This document shows positions 1 to 7,607 of a DNA stretch of 64,000 bases, in pieces. Positions within the stretch are counted from its first letter, which is position 1. Every line of letters begins with the position of its first letter. The stretch is taken from positions 1,652,041 to 1,716,040 of the forward strand of contig NZ_BPIK01000001.1 in assembly GCF_026004075.1 (NCBI RefSeq). Reading direction: 5' to 3'. This DNA comes from Meiothermus sp. (GTDB lineage Bacteria; Deinococcota; Deinococci; Deinococcales; Thermaceae). Both the position numbers and the translations under genes were made by a program. The notes under the pieces were generated by a model, which saw only the letters and a list, made by a program, of their open reading frames with translations, searched no databases and was not told where the DNA came from.

Positions 1-1011
1 CTTGCGCAGAATGTTGTCGGGGATGGAAAGTTTACCGATATCGTGCAGGTAGGCCCCCCAGCGCAGGAACTTGCGCATAGAAGCATCGAGGCCCACGTCC
101 TGCGCGAGTTGATCAGACCAGGCCACCACCCGCTTGGTATGACCCTGGGTCTCGTGGTCGCGGAATTCCAGCGCCAGCCCCAAAGCGCGCAGCGTGCCGT
201 CGTAAGCGTCCTCGAGCTGCTTGAGGGCTTCCATCTGGCCCAGCTGCGCCCCCATTATTCGAGCCAGCGAGTTGGCTATGGCTTTTTCGTCTGATTGAAA
301 GGGCTTATTTCCCTCACGGGCCAGAATAATCACTCCAAGTGGGCGTTTCTGTCGAGCCGAGACTGGCACTGCAGCTGTAGACCAGCCCGCGCTTTCGGGA
401 ATGCCCTCGAGGTAGTTTCCTACCGTAAAGTTGTCGGTGAGGGAGGCGTGGGTACTCAGCTTCTGTTGGGGTAGGTGGCGCCCCCGGTAGCGCTCGAGGG
501 CCCCACGCGCGCTAACCACCACCGGCTTGCCTTCTCGAAAGCGCACGAAGGCCAGGTGTGGAGCAATATCGAGGTGGTACAGCGACGTCATGGCACTCTC
601 GGTGAGCTCCAAGGGGTCGTTGGACATACTGATATCCAAGCTCGCTTCTTCTAACAAATGCATGTAACGCAGGGACTCTTCAAGTTCCCTCTGCGAGCGA
701 CGATCACGCTCACGCAACCAGGCTATAAAGCCCAGGGCTACCAGCCCAGGTAACGTGGTCACTAAAAGGCTGTCCAGGCTCAGGTTTGGTTTGGGGAACA
801 GGTGCTGGATCACCGTATAAACAAGTACCAGTGACCCAACCCACACCAGGCTTCGTGGCCCCCCCTTCCAGACCCAAGGGATCAAGAACAAAAAACTAAA
901 AGTCTGGTAAATGTCCGGGAGAAACAAAAACGAAACAACCCCCCAGCCTAGCAAAGCCGCCACACTCAGAAGAATTTGATTGCGCGATGTTTTCCTATTC
1001 AAAATCCCCAT
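1..1011 (-). CDS. Membrane-anchored GAF/HD-GYP protein, 5' part (3' end outside window)
   Basis: The minus strand is open from an ATG at 1011 to the window edge (337 codons seen). Residues about 12-100 hold four hydrophobic segments, so the protein is anchored in the membrane. Residues about 120-265 look like a GAF-type sensor domain. From about 270 an HD-GYP-type helix begins (ALEFRDHETQGHTKRV), followed by YLHDIGKLSIPD with the HD metal pair at H323/D324. HD-GYP proteins normally hydrolyse cyclic di-GMP, but the GYP motif would lie beyond the window, so activity cannot be confirmed. Nothing upstream suggests an operon. Confidence 0.85.
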   Translation of the reverse strand, partial: MGILNRKTSRNQILLSVAALLGWGVVSFLFLPDIYQTFSFLFLIPWVWKGGPRSLVWVGSLVLVYTVIQHLFPKPNLSLDSLLVTTLPGLVALGFIAWLRERDRRSQRELEESLRYMHLLEEASLDISMSNDPLELTESAMTSLYHLDIAPHLAFVRFREGKPVVVSARGALERYRGRHLPQQKLSTHASLTDNFTVGNYLEGIPESAGWSTAAVPVSARQKRPLGVIILAREGNKPFQSDEKAIANSLARIMGAQLGQMEALKQLEDAYDGTLRALGLALEFRDHETQGHTKRVVAWSDQLAQDVGLDASMRKFLRWGAYLHDIGKLSIPDNILRK

Positions 1012-1100
1012 AGCACGTACGCTGCTCTAAATGTAGCATTCAAACAAAAGACCCTTAGGTCATTTGTCGCAAAATGCCCATAGCCGGGATTGCTTGAGAG

Positions 1101-1134
1101 GCAAAATAAAAACCAGGGCGGTTCACCCTGGTTT
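1101..1134 (-). terminator. Rho-independent terminator reading leftwards
   Basis: AAACCAGGG (1110-1118) pairs with CCCTGGTTT (1126-1134). On the minus strand the stem is followed by TTTTTATTTT. No minus-strand gene now ends just upstream; the nearest minus-strand transcript from the right is tRNA-Lys at 7398-7473, now separated by the IS and the integrated element. Confidence 0.6.
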
Positions 1135-1185
1135 CTTGCTAGAATCTACAAACCACCTTACCCAAATCAGGCACTGCAGTTATGT

Positions 1186-2007
1186 TTAGAGCATGAACCG
1201 CCGTGCTTACCCATCGGACGTCCGTGATGAGGAATGGGCTCTGGTGCTGCCCTATTTGACCCTCGCCCCGCTGAAGCACCCCAGCGCAAGTACGACCTGC
1301 GCGAAGTGTTCAACGCCCTGCGCTGGATGGTTCGAACCGGTGCTCAGTGGGACTACCTGCCCCACGACTTCCCACCCCCCCATATCGTTCAGGCGCAAGC
1401 CTACCGCTGGATGAACCGGGGGGTCTTCGAAGACCTGTACACGACCTGCGCATGACCCTGCGAATGCTCCAGGGCAAAGCCGCCCATCCCAGCGCTGCCA
1501 TCTACGATGCTCGCACCCTACAGTCCACCCCGCAAAGTGGGGAGCGGGCCGGATACGATGGGTACAAACGACGCAAGGGAAGCAAAGTTCACCTGGCGGT
1601 AGATACCCTGGGGCATCTGCTGGCCCTGGTAGTAACGGCGGCCAGTGAACAGGAACGGGCCCAGGTGGGAGCCCTCAGTCAACAGGTGCAGGAAGTGACG
1701 GGGGAGCAGGTGGAAGTGGCCTTTGTGGATCAGGGTTACACTGGGGAGGAAGCGGCACAAGCGGCAGAGGCGGAAGGCATCGCCCTGTGTGTGGTCAAGG
1801 TGGAAGGGGCCAAACGAGGATTCGTGCTGCTGCCGAAGCGTTGGGTGGTGGAACGTTCGTTTGCCTGGACATCCCGGTTTCGCAGGCTGGCGCGAGACTA
1901 TGAGCGGCTGGCTGAGACCTTGCGAGGTTGGCACTGGTTGGCTTTTTCGATTCTGATGACAGCGAAAACTGTGGAGCTTTTACGAACAGCTAGTTAGCAG
2001 GCTCTAA
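1186..2007 (+). mobile_element. IS5-family insertion sequence (degenerate)
   Basis: The transposase remnant at 1193-1997 is bracketed by short inverted repeats: TTAGAGCATG at 1186-1195 and its near-complement CAGGCTCTAA at 1998-2007 (9 of 10 positions). The transposase start codon lies inside the left repeat, which is unusually close to the end, so the left end may be truncated or wrongly placed. No clear target duplication is visible. The right end is 3 bp from the attL repeat of the neighbouring element. Confidence 0.7.
1193..1997 (+). pseudogene. IS5-family transposase, broken by two frameshifts
   Basis: Three frames join into one DDE transposase. Frame 1 starts [15 protein letters not shown] at 1193. 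Near 1262-1275 the homology moves by -1 to a frame with [17 protein letters not shown] and YLPHDFPP. Near 1437-1450 it moves by -1 again to [40 protein letters not shown] and the C-terminal WVVERSFAW and RDYERL motifs, ending at 1997. Some IS5 groups use one programmed frameshift. Two shifts without a slippery A-run point to decay rather than recoding. Confidence 0.85.
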
Positions 2008-2010
2008 GCC

Positions 2011-2055
2011 TGGTGGGCTGTGCAGGAATCGAACCTGCAACCCACTGATTAAGAG
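2011..2055. repeat. attL: 45-bp duplicate of the tRNA-Lys 3' half
   Basis: The sequence from TGGTGGGCTG to GATTAAGAG is identical to 7398-7442. It ends in the anticodon loop, the usual crossover region for tRNA-targeting integrases. It is a tRNA fragment and not a functional tRNA, since the 5' half is missing. Confidence 0.93.
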
Positions 2056-2162
2056 AAGACCAAAAACCCCTCGGCTGCTCACGACTGCTTACGGATATGC
2101 CCTTGTTTATCGCAAAAATCAAGAGTGTGTTTCCGTGCACGTTCGGCTGTTTTCGGCTCCAT

Positions 2163-2191
2163 AAACCGTAAATAAACCGTAGAAAACCGTA
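2163..2191 (+). repeat. Candidate integrase arm sites, left end (three AAACCGTA copies)
   Basis: AAACCGTA occurs at 2163-2170, 2174-2181 and 2184-2191, about one helical turn apart. The same octamer recurs near the other end (7328-7335, with a partial copy at 7339-7346). Phased short repeats near both att sites are typical of integrase arm-type binding sites. The function is inferred from position. Confidence 0.6.
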
Positions 2192-2323
2192 GTGGTTTTG
2201 TGTCGTCCTGGTGCGGCTTGGTGTGCTATTCTCTAAAAAGAAAATCCCCTGGCCGAGAAGACCAGGAGCGCCTTGGACTGGCTACCTTGATTTTATCGGC
2301 CATAGGGGGCAGGAGGCAACCAC

Positions 2324-2908
2324 ATGGCCGAACTGTGGACAAATCCCAAAAATCCGGATGATGGTTTTCTGATAACCCGCTACCGCCTCGAGTTTTGGCG
2401 TGCGCTAATAGCGCACGCTCCCTCATGTCTGGCCTACCTGAGAGAGCGCGGCGTGGAGGCCTGGCTGGAGCGCTATGGCCTGCCACAGGAGCCTTACGGT
2501 ATCTGGGCGAAAGAGTACCTGAAAAATCAAGACCAATACTTGCCAGACTTCAGGGAGTTTGGGCTGGAACCCCCGAGTACCGAATCTTTATCCGATCGCT
2601 TCATGGCCTTTACCGGCACATTCGACCCACGCGTGATGAGCGCGAGTTCCTTCAGACAAATGGCTCATAAGGCAGTGGAGCAATACATAAAGGATGTTGA
2701 GAACGACTACCAGTACTGGGGCTGGCAAAAGACGCGCGTAAAATACAACCTTCAACACTTCACATGGCTGGCGTTGAGACTCGAGGGGCTGTCCTGGGCG
2801 GAAATAGCCGACCGCACAGACCCGCCGGTGGGCGAGGACGCGGTACGCAAGGCAGTAAACCGGCTTGCTGAGATGCTGGGGCTTACCGGACATTTGGCTG
2901 AGACCTAA
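2324..2908 (+). CDS. Hypothetical protein with C-terminal HTH
   Basis: A 194-aa protein, first gene of the element. I do not recognise the N-terminal 140 residues. Residues about 148-185 (LRLEGLSWAEIADRTD, then GEDAVRKAVNRLAEML) read like a helix-turn-helix of the sigma-70 region 4 or LuxR type, so DNA binding is likely. It begins about 270 bp after attL, beyond the arm-like repeats. It may be the regulator of the element. Confidence 0.55.
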   Translation: MAELWTNPKNPDDGFLITRYRLEFWRALIAHAPSCLAYLRERGVEAWLERYGLPQEPYGIWAKEYLKNQDQYLPDFREFGLEPPSTESLSDRFMAFTGTFDPRVMSASSFRQMAHKAVEQYIKDVENDYQYWGWQKTRVKYNLQHFTWLALRLEGLSWAEIADRTDPPVGEDAVRKAVNRLAEMLGLTGHLAET

Positions 2909-2949
2909 ATTTCCTTCAGTTTGAACGTCCACTTTCAGAACATGGGGGC

Positions 2950-3168
2950 ATGAACGAGTTACCCCCACTACTTACCGTTGAAGAAGTCCGGCGTTTGATT
3001 GGCCGTCACCGTGTTGGCCGCGACCAGTTGTACAAACTGGCGCGGCAGTATGGCATGGCCCTGGGCAAGAGGTACCTGATGCCGCGCCGCGTGGTGCTGG
3101 CCCTGCTTGAGGGCCGCCTTGACGAGCTCGAGGAGAAAAGCCCCGCTGGGCAAAGCGGGGCTGCGTGA
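2950..3168 (+). CDS. Small HTH DNA-binding protein, possible excisionase
   Basis: A 72-aa protein. LLTVEEVRRLIG, followed by GRDQLYKLARQYG and RYLMPRRVVLALLEG, matches the winged HTH_17/Xis fold in which a short helix pair is followed by a strand giving the arginine-rich wing. In integrative elements such proteins usually direct excision by bending att DNA. The assignment to excision is inferred from size, fold and the presence of an integrase. Confidence 0.6.
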   Translation: MNELPPLLTVEEVRRLIGRHRVGRDQLYKLARQYGMALGKRYLMPRRVVLALLEGRLDELEEKSPAGQSGAA

Positions 3169-3180
3169 GGTGCTGGCGTT

Positions 3181-3852
3181 ATGGGACAGATTTACTTTAG
3201 CACGGATGACTTGGCCGCCGCGCGCGTCACCCTCGAGGCCGCCGGATTCACGGTTGAAACACCACCGCCTGCTGTCCTGGAGCACAACGTCTTGCTGGTG
3301 GCCTACCATCCCGAGACCTTCGAGGGCTATCTGCTCACGCCGCAAGAGATCAAGCTGGTGGCCTATCAGGGACTGGTGACGCTGGACTCCGGTTATCCCG
3401 ATCCGCGTCCGCGGTGGCAGCGCGACGAACGCCGCCGCGCGGAGAAGTACGTTGAAGCCGCACTCGCGCGTGCGATTGTCGAGGTGCAGAGCGCCGCGCC
3501 TGGCAACCGGAACAACGTCCTGTCTCGAGTCGCGTTCAGTCTTGGACAGCTTGAGAACCTGGGGCTTGACCGGATGCGCGTTCAGGACGCACTCGAGGAA
3601 GCCGCGCTGTCTATCGGTTTGAGCCTCCAGGAGGCCCGCTGCACCATCCGCCGGGGCCTCGAGAAAGGGAGCCAGGCCCCCCGTGACCTGCCGGATAACC
3701 GGTCAGGTTTTGGAGCATTTTGGAGTTTTGGAGCACCCCCCCACTCCAAAACCTTTAGCGATAATGATGGGCATTCTTCTGGTTTTGGAGTTTTGGAGCA
3801 TAGAACTAAGAAGCCGGTGCTCCGATTCCAAAAACCGCGACTGGGGAGGTAG
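3181..3852 (+). CDS. Primase-associated helical protein (replication module)
   Basis: A 223-aa protein. Residues about 90-165 (GNRNNVLSRVAFSLGQL, then LEEAALSIGLSLQEARCTIRRGLEKG) resemble the helical domain found C-terminal to prim-pol primases of plasmids and phages. The N-terminal 85 residues are unrecognised and lack obvious catalytic motifs, so it may be a primase remnant or accessory. The C-terminal tail from about residue 177 is encoded by TTTTGGAG repeats and is low-complexity. Its stop overlaps the GTG/ATG start of the ATPase gene. Confidence 0.55.
   Translation: MGQIYFSTDDLAAARVTLEAAGFTVETPPPAVLEHNVLLVAYHPETFEGYLLTPQEIKLVAYQGLVTLDSGYPDPRPRWQRDERRRAEKYVEAALARAIVEVQSAAPGNRNNVLSRVAFSLGQLENLGLDRMRVQDALEEAALSIGLSLQEARCTIRRGLEKGSQAPRDLPDNRSGFGAFWSFGAPPHSKTFSDNDGHSSGFGVLEHRTKKPVLRFQKPRLGR
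3708..3798 (+). repeat. TTTTGGAG repeat cluster A (iteron-like)
   Basis: Five direct copies (3708-3715, 3718-3725, 3726-3733, 3783-3790, 3791-3798) and one inverted copy (3744-3751) of TTTTGGAG lie in the 3' end of the preceding gene. Some copies are followed by CA or CAT. The same octamer forms cluster B 1.1 kb downstream. Confidence 0.85.
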
Positions 3853-3854
3853 TG

Positions 3855-5042
3855 ATGGGACTCCAGCGCATTGACCTATCCTCCCCCCTGCCTGCTATCA
3901 CCTGGCTGTGGCAGGGCCTCATCCCTCAGGGGTTCGTGACGGTTATTGGAGCGCTGCCCGGGGAGGGCAAGACCGCTTTCATGTCCGGCCTGGCCTGGCA
4001 GTGCACGCGCCCGCGCGGGGAGGTGCTGGGCAGGCCGGTGCTGTCCACCTCGCCGGTGGTTTATGTCGACTTTGACGCGTCCACCGGGGATGGCCGCGCC
4101 ATCCGGGGCTGGCTGGAGAAGCACAAGGCCGCCCATCCCGACGGGGATATGGGCCGGTTTACCCTCCTGGAACCGGATGGGGAAACTTACGGTCTGGGAG
4201 AAGACGAGCTGGCGCTGCTGCGGGAGGTAGTCCTCGAGGTCGGGGCGGGGCTGGTGGTGGTGGACAGTTTTATGGCCGCCTTCCCGATGGACACGATAAA
4301 AGCGCACTTGGTGCAGGGGGCCTTCTACCACCTGCGCCGCCTGGCGCTGGAGACCGGGGCCGCCGTGGTGGTGATTGACCACCTGCCCAAACCGATGGCC
4401 GGGGAGAGAGCGGGGGCACGGGGCCTTCTGGGGAGCATCGCCAAAACCGCACAGGCCCGGGCGGTGCACATCCTGACGCGCGTCCCCCCTGCCGAGGTGG
4501 AGGGCCGCCACCTCCTCAGGTGGGAAGTACTCAAAAACTCCTTTGCGCCGGTAGTGGAGCCTTTCGGCGTGGAGCTTCTGTTCCAGGACGGGCAGGTGAG
4601 GTTCCTCGAGGCCGACCTTCCCGAGGGGGGCAATCCGCGCAAGGACAAGGCCCGCGCCGCCGTCCTCGAGGCCCTACAGGGCGGCGCGGTTGTGCCCAAG
4701 GCCGACCTGGTACAGGCCATCATCCAGGCCGCGAACGTCCACGCCAAGACCGCCGAGCGCTACTTGGACGAAATAGCGGACGCTGTAGGACTCCAGAAGG
4801 CCGTCCTCCCCGGCCAGGGGAGGCCGGTGGGCTACCGACTGCCTGAAGCGCCCCCTCTGCCGGGGGAGGTTTTGGAGCACTCCCATATCTCTATCTCTAT
4901 GCTCCAAAACTCCAAAACACCACAATCGCCGTCAGGGACGCAAAATGTTTTGGAGCAGGGGGATGCTCCAAAACTCCAAAATGCTCCAAAACCTGAGCGC
5001 CTGGAGGACGGTGGGGGGGAGTGGGAGGTCATTGACCTATGA
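3855..5042 (+). CDS. RecA-like (RepA/AAA_25 type) ATPase
   Basis: About 395 aa with Walker A GALPGEGKT (residues 32-40), Walker B LVVVDS (133-138) and a downstream VVVIDHLPKP strand typical of RepA/RSF1010-like hexameric helicases and AAA_25 ATPases. Residues about 265-330 look like a winged helix (VLEALQGG, KADLVQAI, TAERYLDEI). The C-terminal 50 residues are encoded by the repeat cluster. A GTG at 3852 and an ATG at 3855 are both possible; GGGGAGGT precedes them. Together with the previous gene it probably drives replication or mobilisation of the excised element. Confidence 0.8.
   Translation: MGLQRIDLSSPLPAITWLWQGLIPQGFVTVIGALPGEGKTAFMSGLAWQCTRPRGEVLGRPVLSTSPVVYVDFDASTGDGRAIRGWLEKHKAAHPDGDMGRFTLLEPDGETYGLGEDELALLREVVLEVGAGLVVVDSFMAAFPMDTIKAHLVQGAFYHLRRLALETGAAVVVIDHLPKPMAGERAGARGLLGSIAKTAQARAVHILTRVPPAEVEGRHLLRWEVLKNSFAPVVEPFGVELLFQDGQVRFLEADLPEGGNPRKDKARAAVLEALQGGAVVPKADLVQAIIQAANVHAKTAERYLDEIADAVGLQKAVLPGQGRPVGYRLPEAPPLPGEVLEHSHISISMLQNSKTPQSPSGTQNVLEQGDAPKLQNAPKPERLEDGGGEWEVIDL
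4870..4991 (+). repeat. TTTTGGAG repeat cluster B (iteron-like)
   Basis: TTTTGGAG occurs at 4870-4877 and 4948-4955, and its complement CTCCAAAA at 4902-4909, 4910-4917, 4966-4973, 4974-4981 and 4984-4991: seven copies in 122 bp, mostly inverted relative to cluster A. They lie in the 3' end of the ATPase gene. An intervening stretch (CATATCTCTATCTCTAT) is AT-rich for this genome. Confidence 0.85.
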
Positions 5043-5344
5043 ACCCCTGGGCCGCCCTCTTCTCCCGCCTGCCGGAGGTGGTGGCCCGCCTCGAGGCGCA
5101 TCCCCATCCGCTGCTGCTGGTGGAGGTGGACGGTGAGGTCGTGGCCCGGCTGGTGCGCCCGAGCCGGGACGACCTGGCCCGCCACAGCCGGTGGCCGGGG
5201 ATGCCGCGCCTCACCGCTGAAGAGTGGCTGCACGAGGCGCTGTCCAGGGTGATGAGCTATTATCCCGCACCGCGCCACAGCATCACCTTGCTGGCGGGCC
5301 CTCATCCTGTGGCGGTGGTGCGGCGCAAGCAGGAGGCCGCCTAG
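5039..5344 (+). CDS. Hypothetical protein
   Basis: A 101-aa protein overlapping the ATPase stop by 4 bp (ATGA), so it is probably translationally coupled. The N-terminal part (LLLVEVDGEVVARLVRPS) looks like beta strands and the middle (TAEEWLHEALSRVM) like a helix. No family recognised. Confidence 0.6.
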   Translation: MNPWAALFSRLPEVVARLEAHPHPLLLVEVDGEVVARLVRPSRDDLARHSRWPGMPRLTAEEWLHEALSRVMSYYPAPRHSITLLAGPHPVAVVRRKQEAA

Positions 5345-5369
5345 ATGAGGGGGGATGGGAGTTGAAAAT

Positions 5370-5633
5370 ATGGCAACCATCGCACAAGTAACACGCTTAC
5401 GCCGCCGAAAGCCCGGAGACCTGAAGCAACTAAAAGCCGTTTTGTGGAATGTCCTCATCGAGGCCGAGTCCATCGCGCTTGACCGGACTCTGGAGGCCGC
5501 CACACGTCTGAAAGCCATTCACGGCTTGTCTACAGCGGCTGGAACCTATCTGAAGACGCTTGAGCTCGCCGATCTCGAGGCCCGGCTCGAGCAGTTGGAA
5601 GAGCGTGTGCAAGCACTAGGAGGTCAGGTATGA
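5370..5633 (+). CDS. Small coiled-coil hypothetical protein
   Basis: Starting at the ATG at 5370 (GGGAG 9 bp upstream) it gives 87 aa; an in-frame ATG at 5355 is an alternative. The C-terminal half (LELADLEARLEQLEERVQAL) is a short coiled coil with heptad leucines. It overlaps the next gene by 4 bp. Function unknown. Confidence 0.6.
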   Translation: MATIAQVTRLRRRKPGDLKQLKAVLWNVLIEAESIALDRTLEAATRLKAIHGLSTAAGTYLKTLELADLEARLEQLEERVQALGGQV

Positions 5634-5854
5634 AAAGCAGGATAGACAGACTCTTTGAGCGACTGACCCGTCCCGAGACCACCATCACGATAGAACGCTC
5701 TTACGGCAAACCATCACAGCCCCTCACGCGGGAGCAGGAGGCCGAACTCGAGCGGCTGTGTGAGCAGGTGCGCCGGGAGCACCCGCACGCGATTTTGGTT
5801 GTCCGCTATACCAGGGATGGCAAGGTCACGGTCACACCTACTGGTGAGGGTTGA
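5630..5854 (+). CDS. Hypothetical protein
   Basis: A 74-aa protein beginning within the last codons of the previous gene. It has a basic start (MKSRIDRLFERL), a helix (REQEAELERLCEQVRREH) and a C-terminal strand pair (ILVVRYTRDGKVTVT). No family recognised. A strong hairpin follows 11 bp after its stop and may end this transcript. Confidence 0.55.
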   Translation: MKSRIDRLFERLTRPETTITIERSYGKPSQPLTREQEAELERLCEQVRREHPHAILVVRYTRDGKVTVTPTGEG

Positions 5855-5864
5855 CCGGCTCACC

Positions 5865-5897
5865 ACCGGGTGCTGGAGTCCACCTCCAGCACCCGGT
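5865..5897 (+). terminator. Strong GC-rich hairpin, possible transcript end
   Basis: ACCGGGTGCTGGAG (5865-5878) pairs perfectly with CTCCAGCACCCGGT (5884-5897) across a 5-nt loop. There is no T-run, so it is not a classical terminator. It separates the 2324-5854 gene run from the separately promoted 5959 gene. Confidence 0.5.
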
Positions 5898-5922
5898 CAA
5901 AATGCGCACTTATTTACGAAAG

Positions 5923-5952
5923 TACGTTTTTCGGTAGGCAACCGTGTATAAT
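5923..5952 (+). promoter_or_regulatory. Promoter with consensus -10 box, leaderless start
   Basis: TATAAT at 5947-5952 is a perfect -10 element. The ATG at 5959 sits 7 bp downstream, where transcription should start, and there is no ribosome binding site. The -35 region is poor (around ACGTTT at 5924). This fits a leaderless mRNA, common in the Deinococcus-Thermus phylum. Confidence 0.65.
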
Positions 5953-5958
5953 CCCGAT

Positions 5959-6192
5959 ATGCCAAAAGGTGAGAAGTTGCATCTGGTGAGACCCCCACGT
6001 GAGGCCCTGGCCGCCCGGTGGGGTTTGCGGCTGTTCGAGGATGGGGAGACCGGGGAGCGGGTTTACATCCGCGCCCCTGCTGTGGTGCTCGAGCGGTTCA
6101 AAGCGCTACCCCCGGACAAGCGGGGTGAGGTGGTGATGGTCGGTCTCGAGGCTTTAGGACTGGAGGTGCAGGATGGCAAAAAAGCGCGGTAA
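5959..6192 (+). CDS. Hypothetical protein upstream of integrase
   Basis: A 77-aa protein from the ATG at 5959 (MPKGEKLHLV). An upstream ATG at 5944 overlaps the -10 box and is rejected. The sequence has no recognised domain; REALAARWGLRLFED and VYIRAPAVVLERFKALP are likely helix and strand. Its 3' end overlaps the integrase gene by 20 bp in another frame, so the two are co-transcribed from the leaderless promoter. It may regulate the integrase. Confidence 0.6.
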   Translation: MPKGEKLHLVRPPREALAARWGLRLFEDGETGERVYIRAPAVVLERFKALPPDKRGEVVMVGLEALGLEVQDGKKAR

Positions 6193-7321
6193 GGGTGGGG
6201 GTACAACCTACTTGCACAAAGCATCAGGCCGCTGGTGCGCCGAACTGAACCTGGGTTATGACGGGGACGGCAAACCGCTAAGGGTGCGGAGCTACCACCC
6301 GACCCGCAAAGAGGCCGAGGCCTGGCTTGCCGAGCAGGTGGCCCTCTACCACAAGGGACTGCTGGCCGACCCCTCCACCGTCACGCTTCAGGAATGGGCC
6401 GAACGCTGGCTCGAGCGCAAGCGCCGGGAGGTCAGGCCGCGCACCTTCGAGTCCTACCGGTACGAGCTGGGGCTGGTGCTGCCCACCCTGGGCAAGCTGC
6501 CCTTGCAAAAAATCACACCGTCACATATCCGTGCCCTGGTGGACAATCTCTTGCAGACCCGAAAACCCCGCACCGCCCGAGCAGTGCGCACCCGGCTGCA
6601 CGCCATATTCGAGGAAGCACTGAACCTCGAGGTCATTCACCGCAACCCTGTATCCCCTGTGAAGGTCAAACTACCCCGAGGCTCCACTACCGACCGCGCC
6701 GGTAGATCGCTGGAGGCTCACGAGGCCGCCGCCCTGCTTACGGCTTTGGATACCTACAAGGACGAGAGAATCGCCCTCTCGTTGCGCCTCATGCTCAACC
6801 TGGGGCTACGGGTGGGTGAGTGCCTGGGCCTACAGTGGCAAGACCTTGACCTCGAGGCCGGAACCCTCACCATCCGCCGGGCCTGGAGTGATGGACGGCT
6901 CACAGAACCCAAGACCCCATCGAGCCGCCGCACCCTACCCGTCCCGCACAGCACCCTGGAGCGGCTGAGGGCCTATCACGCCATGTGGGAAGACCGGCTG
7001 GGCGAGACCCCACCCGCTACGCTGTGGCTATTCCCTGGGAACGACCCCACAAGGCCCCTGGACTACCGGGCCCCCGCTCATGCCCTCCGCCGAATCGTGA
7101 AGGCCCTGGGCATTCCGCCCTTGCGGGTGCACGACCTCAGACACTCTTACGGTAGCCACCTGCTGGCGAACGGTGCACCCCTTGAGCTTGTGTCCGAGCG
7201 CATGGGGCATGCGAACGCCAACATCACCCTCTCGATTTACCGACACGTCCTCGAGCACGAGCGGCAGGGGTGGGTGGTGGATGTGGAGACCCTACTTTCA
7301 CGACCACGAGCTAAGGCCTGA
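6173..7321 (+). CDS. int: Tyrosine site-specific integrase
   Basis: A 382-aa phage-type integrase. The N-terminal 60 residues look like an arm-binding AP2-like domain (WCAELNLGYDGDGKPLRVRS), about 70-160 form the SAM-like core-binding domain, and 175-370 the catalytic domain. Visible catalytic residues: R213 (GLRVGECLGL), probable K247, H320 and R323 (HDLRHSYGSHLL), H346 (MGHAN) and nucleophile Y356 (SIYRHV). It reads towards tRNA-Lys, its attachment gene, 76 bp away. It should catalyse recombination between attP and tRNA-Lys attB. Confidence 0.95.
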   Translation: MAKKRGKGGGTTYLHKASGRWCAELNLGYDGDGKPLRVRSYHPTRKEAEAWLAEQVALYHKGLLADPSTVTLQEWAERWLERKRREVRPRTFESYRYELGLVLPTLGKLPLQKITPSHIRALVDNLLQTRKPRTARAVRTRLHAIFEEALNLEVIHRNPVSPVKVKLPRGSTTDRAGRSLEAHEAAALLTALDTYKDERIALSLRLMLNLGLRVGECLGLQWQDLDLEAGTLTIRRAWSDGRLTEPKTPSSRRTLPVPHSTLERLRAYHAMWEDRLGETPPATLWLFPGNDPTRPLDYRAPAHALRRIVKALGIPPLRVHDLRHSYGSHLLANGAPLELVSERMGHANANITLSIYRHVLEHERQGWVVDVETLLSRPRAKA

Positions 7322-7327
7322 ATCCAT

Positions 7328-7346
7328 AAACCGTAAAATCACCGTA
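7328..7346 (+). repeat. Candidate integrase arm sites, right end
   Basis: AAACCGTA at 7328-7335 and a partial copy TCACCGTA at 7339-7346, 11 bp apart, immediately after the integrase stop. They match the three copies near attL in sequence and phasing. Confidence 0.6.
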
Positions 7347-7354
7347 AAAGGACA

Positions 7355-7387
7355 AACCCGAGGGTAAGCATCCCTCGGGTTTTTCTC
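7355..7387 (+). terminator. Terminator of integrase gene, probably bidirectional
   Basis: AACCCGAGGG (7355-7364) pairs with CCCTCGGGTT (7372-7381), followed by TTTTCT on the plus strand. On the minus strand the stem is followed by a weaker T-rich tail, so it may also end the tRNA-Lys transcript. Confidence 0.85.
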
Positions 7388-7397
7388 GTCCTGGACT

Positions 7398-7473
<76 letters not shown>

Positions 7474-7485
7474 AAGCAAAACACA

Positions 7486-7514
7486 AATATAGCGACAGTA
7501 TCACCTTCTGTCAA
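7486..7514 (-). promoter_or_regulatory. Promoter of tRNA-Lys
   Basis: On the minus strand, TTGACA (7514-7509) and TATATT (7491-7486) are separated by exactly 17 bp and lie 12 bp before the tRNA 5' end. Confidence 0.9.
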
Positions 7515-7564
7515 TATGGGGGGTGCGTCCAGATGTATGGCCAGGGCCACCCAATTACACCCCC

Positions 7565-7593
7565 TTGACGAGAAGGACTAAACTAGCTACTAT
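7565..7593 (+). promoter_or_regulatory. Promoter of tRNA-Leu
   Basis: TTGACG (7565-7570), a 17-bp spacer and TACTAT (7588-7593), 14 bp before the tRNA 5' end. Confidence 0.85.
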
Positions 7594-7607
7594 TTTGCTT
7601 GCCCTGA

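Noticed and set aside
1234-1455. Programmed frameshifting as the explanation of the IS5 transposase frames
   Set aside because: Two shifts are needed and neither site has a slippery run, so decay is the simpler reading.
2011-2055. Second tRNA-Lys gene
   Set aside because: Only the 3' half is present; it is the att repeat of the integrative element.
3708-4991. CRISPR array
   Set aside because: The repeated octamer is short, occurs in both orientations and has irregular spacing. No repeat-spacer pattern exists anywhere in the window.
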